Positions 60,001-64,000 of a DNA stretch of 64,000 nucleotides are shown here, one piece after another. The position numbers and the translations under genes were made by a program. The stretch is from Odobenus rosmarus divergens (Eukaryota > Chordata > Mammalia > Carnivora > Odobenidae), in the NCBI RefSeq assembly GCF_000321225.1, contig NW_004450277.1:2472234-2536233 (forward strand), read 5' to 3'. Position 1 is the stretch's first letter, and each line of letters opens with the position of its first letter. The notes beneath the pieces were generated by a model. It did not search any database, was not told where the DNA came from, and was given only the letters and a program-made list of their open reading frames with translations.

Positions 60001-61939
60001 TAATGGCACGGTTTATGTTAGAACTGGCAGGGAGCCAGATTGGTCTGAGTTAAAGTAAGTTGACTATGCATATGATGGCAGTCTCATTCTGCAGAACACC
60101 TTTTGCTTAAGTCATTGGATTTCTTGCCTCCTTCCCTGGCTGTTTCTTTGGCACATCAGCCCTGCAAGGGCACTAAGTGCACAGTGAAGCCTGCCCTGTC
60201 TTAGGATCCTGAGTGCAGTTCGGTAGGCATTAGAGAAACTACATTCATGGAAATTTAAGCACCAAGAAAATACTTCTGGGGGTGGTGATGGGAAAAAATG
60301 GGCAGGTGGGGAAGGAATGGAATTGGAAAGCAAATAGGATGAAATATATGTAATAATTTTCTATAGCTGCTTTTAAAATAAAATTAAGGAACACAAAAAT
60401 TTCTTCTATTTAACTTTGTTTATAAACAAAGGTTAAGTTTATTTAGAGATGTAAAACCTCAGGGAGACCAACATCTTAGAAAAACATTTGTTTAACCTAG
60501 GTCAGGGAATGGATCTTGGAAATACTTGGGAAATCCCTACTCCTATCAACGGGGAGGAGGATATGTCCTTGCAAAAACTCAGATGGAATCACCTGTTTCC
60601 CTTTTTTCTCTTCTAGGGGTTCATTTTTCTTTGTAGTGGTCATTTTATTGTCATGCTTGTTTCTTATAAAGTTTTAACATAGGAACATTTCTTCTCTCCT
60701 CATCACAGATTTCCAGATTGCAAGTATGTTAGAATTTAGGTGAAACCAGTCTTGTTAGAGATTTTGAGAAATTGACTTTGATGTCAAGTGGTAATGACGT
60801 TTTTGGGTTTTGTGGTCCACTTTATTTATTTTTTTTAGTTGTCGTTGTAAGTAAACTCTGCCCCTAACATGGGGCTCAAATTTACACCACCAAGATCAAG
60901 AGTCACATGCTCTACCGATTGAGTCAGCTAGGCACCCCAGTATAGGTCCACTTTACATCTTTTTAAATTGTATGTGGGTTGGGGGCGCCTGGGTGGCTCA
61001 GTCGTTCAGCGTCTGCCTTCGGCTTGGGTCATGATCCCAGGGCCCTGGGATCGAGCCCCGCATCGGGCTCCCTGCTCAGCAGGAAGCCTGCTTCTCCCTC
61101 TCCCACTCCCCCTGCTTGTGTTCCTGCTCTTGCTGTGTCTCTCTCTGTCAAATAAATAATACAATCTTTAAAATAAATAAATAAATTGTATGTGAGTTAA
61201 GTAGGTTTGGGTAAAAGTTCATCCTGCTTTATTTATTTTAAAAATCTATTTATTCTAAGAAGCATGTGAGGCGGGGGGAATCAGGCAGAGGGAGAGAAAA
61301 AATCTCAAGCTGACTCTCCTCTGAGTGTGGGGCCTGACCCAGGGTGGGGGGAGGGTGCTTGATCTCACAACCCTGAGATCATGACCTGAGCTGAAATCAA
61401 GAGTCGGATGCTCAACCTACTGAGCCACCCAGGCGCCCCAGTTCATCCTGCTTCTTTAATAATAGTACTTAATGATCTAAGTATGTATTAATCTTCTCTT
61501 GTTCCTTCAGGGGCTGCCTACTGTCAGTTTATGGACATGTTGTTCCCTGGCTCCATTGCCTTGAAGAAAGTGAAATTCCAGGCTAAGCTAGAACATGAAT
61601 ACATCCAGAACTTCAAAATACTACAAGCAGGTTTTAAGAGAATGGGTGTTGACAAAGTAAGTAAATTTTATTCTTTCAGGGTTGTTTATTAATTAGTAAC
61701 TGTTACTAAGGTTGGACATTTTCTACCCCCCTATTTAATATAAATTAGATTAATATAATTTAATTATATTAATTAAAAATAATATAATAATTTATATAAT
61801 TACCTTTTTCCAGGTAAAACAGGATTTACTGGGAGCAGCATTTCTCTGTACCCTCCTATCCCTGGTTCCCTTGCTGTCTTCTTTCTTTATTTTGAAGTTA
61901 CTAGTATCTGGAGGAATCAGCCTGTAAATCTGTACTCAG

Positions 61940-61970
<31 letters not shown>

Positions 61971-64000
61971 GTAATACTGTTTAATCTTTATTAGTCTGAG
62001 ATCTAATCCTTTTTATCTCTGGATTTACTTTTGTAAAGCATACCATATGGTAGAATAAGTAGTTCTAATAGAGAAGATTCTAGAAATACTTGCTTTTTAT
62101 AGTAGGATACAAGGAACATCCCTTATGTGTGCTGTCAAGTTCCCTTTTGCCCCTAAGGATATTTGAAAGTACCAGAAACATAGCCCACCAGGCTTCATTA
62201 GGACAAATATTATCTCTGTTTATTAGTAGATAATGAATTAACGCAAAATTTAGCAGTTCCACTCCCATTAGAATGGTTTATTCTTTTTTTATATAAGATT
62301 TTATTTATTTATTGAGAGAGAGTGCAAAGGGGGAGAGGAGCAGAGGGAGAGAGAGAATCTCAGACTCCATACTGATCGTAGAGCCTGATGTGGGGCTCAC
62401 TCTCATGACCCAGGTGCCCCAGAGAATGGTTTATTCTTTTAAGCCTTTTTTGGGGGAAATGTTTTTTAGTAAAGCTTGTAATCACCCCCTAATCATCTTG
62501 GTGATGTGTCTGGTCTGTATTTACTTTGAAATCAGTTTTTCTTTTAATTTAGTTTTGTCTCTGTATATGAAATACGCATTTGTACTGAACAAATATCATT
62601 TAGGTACCAGGCTTAGTTTAAACTAGATAGATGTAGTTTACTTACGTGCAGTCGTTTTTCTTTTTATAGAATTGTATTTTATTTTTTTGAACAAGGAAAA
62701 TTTCTAAAGTATAGAAAAGTAGAGCGAATAGTGTGATGATCCCCTCATGTACCTCAGCGATTATCAAATGATGGCCAGCTTGTTTCAGATATCCCTTTAC
62801 CCCACCTGCTATACTCAGGGATTATTGAGAAGTGAGTACCAGATAACATTTTGTTTATAAATGTTTCAGTATCATACAAAGTAATTTTTTTTAAAGATTT
62901 TATTTATTTATTTGACAGAGAGAGAGATTACAAGTAGGCAGGCAGGCAGAGGGAGAGGGAGAAGCAGACTCCTCACTGAGCAGGGAGCCCAATGTGGGGC
63001 TCGATCCCAGGACCCTGGGATCATGACCTGAGCCAAAGGCAGACGCTTCACTGACTGAGCCACCAGGCGCCCCACAAAGTAATTTCTTAAAATTACACTT
63101 ATTTGCTCAGAGGAGTGGATATAGTTCAAAATATTACATATATTAGTTTTTATAAAAATACCATTGCAACTGGAATCCTTGACGAGTTAAAAGATAGTTA
63201 AACTCTTCCTGCCAGTCCAACAATTTGAAGTAATACCTGATAACAAGTATCCTTCTACAATAAGAAAGTTGACAGGGTTATATTTTAATTAGGACTGGAA
63301 TTACTTGAAAAACATACCAGGGGCACCTGGGTGGCCCAGTCGATTGAGCGTCTGCCTTTGGCTCAGGTCATCGAGCCCCTCATTGGGCTTCCTGCTCAGT
63401 GGGGAGCTTGCTTCTCCCTCTTCCTCTGCTGCTCCCCGTGTTTGTGCTCCTGCGTGCCCGCACTCTCTCTCTCTCTCTCAAATAAAATCTTTAAAAAAAA
63501 AAAAACAACCATGCCATTTTGTAGAAATCTGTTGTGGGACAAATTATGTACCTTGACCTATTTTTAAGACAATTTTTTTCCCTTTTTTTTTTCTGGATAA
63601 ATTTTTTTTCCAGCTTTATTGAGATAATGATTGATAAGACCGAATTTTCTTTAACACAGTTCATTGTAGATACCTGTGGTTGGTTTGTGCTGTGGGCTTC
63701 CTACTTTGTGACAGGCATTGTGGCCATGCAAGCTGCCTGGGAGACTACTCTTTTTCAGTGGAATGTCATGTTTTACTATGCTCGGATGTGTGTGTGTGAC
63801 TAATATATGATAAGTGTTCTTTTGCATTTCTGATTCCTTTTGATAGACTGGGAGGTGGGTTGGCAGGTCTAAGTACTTTGTGGAAGGCAAACTGATTGAA
63901 ACTTGCTCTATAAACTTTCAGGGGCTTACTTAGCACTAAGTTCTTGACTCTAAAATTTTTTTTTCTCCTTTTGGCAGAGCTTTATACTGATTTGATGCAT
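50926..64000 (+). CDS. MAPRE1: Microtubule-associated protein RP/EB family member 1 (EB1), 5' part only
   Basis: EB1 binds growing microtubule plus ends through an N-terminal calponin-homology domain, and recruits CLIP-170, APC, MCAK and other SxIP proteins through a C-terminal coiled coil and EEY tail. Two coding exons are in the window: 50926-51046 and 61511-61656, giving the first 89 residues. These match human EB1 as I remember it residue for residue, from [20 protein letters not shown] to ...GFKRMGVDK. They cover most of the CH domain (about 14-116), including the microtubule-binding face. The rest of the CH domain, linker and coiled coil lie beyond 64000; I searched the final 2.3 kb by eye and found no exon 4. 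The gene is the expected downstream neighbour of DNMT3B. Confidence 0.96.
51070..51273 (-). repeat. CAN-SINE just inside MAPRE1 intron 2
   Basis: Reverse copy of the gggactccaggatcat subtype, starting 24 bases after the exon 2 donor. Confidence 0.92.
51740..51990. repeat. MIR fragment
   Basis: 'cacttaatgtgccagggtca ... ggttacagatgaggaaacgg'. Confidence 0.8.
52028..52373. repeat. Two CAN-SINEs, reverse then forward
   Basis: Old-type reverse copy 52028-52151; forward copy 52184-52373 with AAAATTACTG target duplication. Confidence 0.9.
52918..53311 (-). repeat. Two reverse CAN-SINEs
   Basis: 52918-53114 is flanked by AGATCCCTCTTTTTTT on both sides; its right duplicate forms the poly(T) start of a more diverged copy at 53125-53311. 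Confidence 0.9.
53400..53530. repeat. MIR fragment
   Basis: 'ttccctaatgttctagttcc'-like context and 'tcctcatttgtaaactggag' fit MIR. Confidence 0.6.
53720..54890. other. MAPRE1 intron 2, unique stretch
   Basis: No repeat or exon recognised. Confidence 0.5.
54894..55090 (+). repeat. CAN-SINE
   Basis: Forward copy, gatgcctgggtggctcagtc to poly(A). Confidence 0.93.
55640..56130. repeat. MIR, then old L1-like fragment
   Basis: MIR 'tttatagatggagaaactga' at 55640-55800. The following 'caaaaggaacaaaaagataa ... ctagccacccagttttctgc' looks like an old L1 3' piece. Confidence 0.55.
56332..56944 (-). repeat. Cluster of three reverse CAN-SINEs
   Basis: Copies at 56332-56495, 56511-56698 and 56757-56944. 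GAGGCTGATTTTTT recurs before, between and (partly) after the first two; AGCCCTCTATTTCT flanks the third. Confidence 0.93.
57597..57700 (+). repeat. Short CAN-SINE, old type
   Basis: Flanked by AAAGTAATATTTAC direct repeats. Confidence 0.92.
57843..58005 (-). repeat. CAN-SINE
   Basis: Flanked by CATTGTGTTTTTTTT duplications. Confidence 0.92.
58305..58482 (-). repeat. CAN-SINE
   Basis: Flanked by GCCCTATTCTTTTTTAA-type duplications. Confidence 0.92.
58886..59064 (-). repeat. CAN-SINE
   Basis: Reverse copy ending gccacccagatgcccc. Confidence 0.9.
59254..59287. repeat. Alternating purine-pyrimidine (TG/CG) tract
   Basis: Mixed TG and CG repeats such as tgtgtgtgcgcgcgtgcgcg. Z-DNA-prone by composition. 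Confidence 0.9.
59381..59816 (+). repeat. Two forward CAN-SINEs
   Basis: Old-type copy 59381-59514; full copy 59619-59816 flanked by 'aaatataaatattg' / 'aaatacaaatattg'. Confidence 0.92.
59820..60825. other. MAPRE1 intron 2, unique stretch
   Basis: No repeat or exon recognised. Confidence 0.5.
60828..61440. repeat. Three CAN-SINEs close to MAPRE1 exon 3
   Basis: Old-type reverse 60828-60939, full forward 60983-61174, diverged reverse 61222-61440, the last ending 70 bases before exon 3. Confidence 0.9.
61511..61656 (+). CDS. MAPRE1: MAPRE1 exon 3 (CH domain)
   Basis: Residues 41-89, [20 protein letters not shown] to ...MGVDK; ends in phase 0. Acceptor ccttcag, donor [19 protein letters not shown] and [11 protein letters not shown] are EB-family CH-domain signatures. 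Confidence 0.97.
61943..62270 (-). pseudogene. Possible retrocopy 3' end with poly(A) tail (source unknown)
   Basis: A run of about 28 T's at 61943-61970 is not part of a SINE. On the reverse strand AATAAA (complement of 61987-61992) precedes this A tail by about 17 bases, normal mRNA cleavage spacing. I recognise no coding sequence upstream and found no target duplication, so an L1-type tail is also possible. Confidence 0.35.
62287..62420 (-). repeat. CAN-SINE, shortened
   Basis: Flanked by AGAATGGTTTATTCTTTT direct repeats. Confidence 0.9.
62690..62860. mobile_element. Old L1-like fragment
   Basis: 'tatagaaaagtagagcgaat ... cctcatgtacctcagcgatt' fits a mammalian L1 3' region. Confidence 0.55.
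62886..63074 (-). repeat. CAN-SINE
   Basis: Flanked by ACAAAGTAATTTnTT duplications. Confidence 0.92.
63319..63500 (+). repeat. CAN-SINE
   Basis: Forward copy, ggggcacctgggtggcccag to AATAAAATCTTTA and poly(A). Confidence 0.92.
63505..64000. other. MAPRE1 intron 3, end of window
   Basis: No exon found. MAPRE1 exon 4 must lie further on. Confidence 0.6.

Overview
This is vertebrate nuclear DNA from a carnivore, most likely a non-dog caniform such as a bear, seal or mustelid. About 48 tRNA-Lys-derived CAN-SINE copies of the 'gggcgcctgggtggctcag' type are spread through the window. I see no copy of the dog-specific SINEC_Cf type. Older MIR, L2, L1, MER5A and Tigger fossils lie beneath them. 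The species call is an inference from repeats only.

Two genes are present, both on the + strand, in the order known from human chromosome 20q11. DNMT3B, a de novo DNA methyltransferase, has all 22 coding exons between 14313 and 37714. They join in frame into an 856-residue protein with PWWP, ADD and catalytic domains, close to the 853 residues I recall for the longest human form. The canonical untranslated exon 1 was not found and probably lies upstream of the window. Bases 1-14300 are then its first intron, mostly unique sequence and SINEs. Just before exon 2 there is an alternative first exon (14095-14124) that would add 12 residues in frame. The 3' UTR runs to about 39175. After about 6 kb of intergenic DNA, MAPRE1 (EB1, a microtubule plus-end tracking protein) starts at a CpG island with a TATA box near 45239. 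Exon 1 ends at 45404, coding exons 2 and 3 are at 50923 and 61511, and the rest lies beyond the window.

Main extras: a broken, reverse-strand processed pseudogene of LSM3 (5413-6574) with 16-bp target-site duplications, interrupted by SINEs and a 690-base assembly gap; a GC-rich minisatellite starting at the DNMT3B exon 14 splice donor that repeats the donor sequence itself; weak splice sites at alternative exon 10; a 16-C run at the last splice acceptor; candidate miR-29 and miR-148 sites; and a polyadenylated retrocopy-like 3' end in MAPRE1 intron 3. I see no prokaryotic, viral or mobile gene system and nothing I would call a new biological system. The interest lies in splicing, alternative promoter use and retrotransposition.
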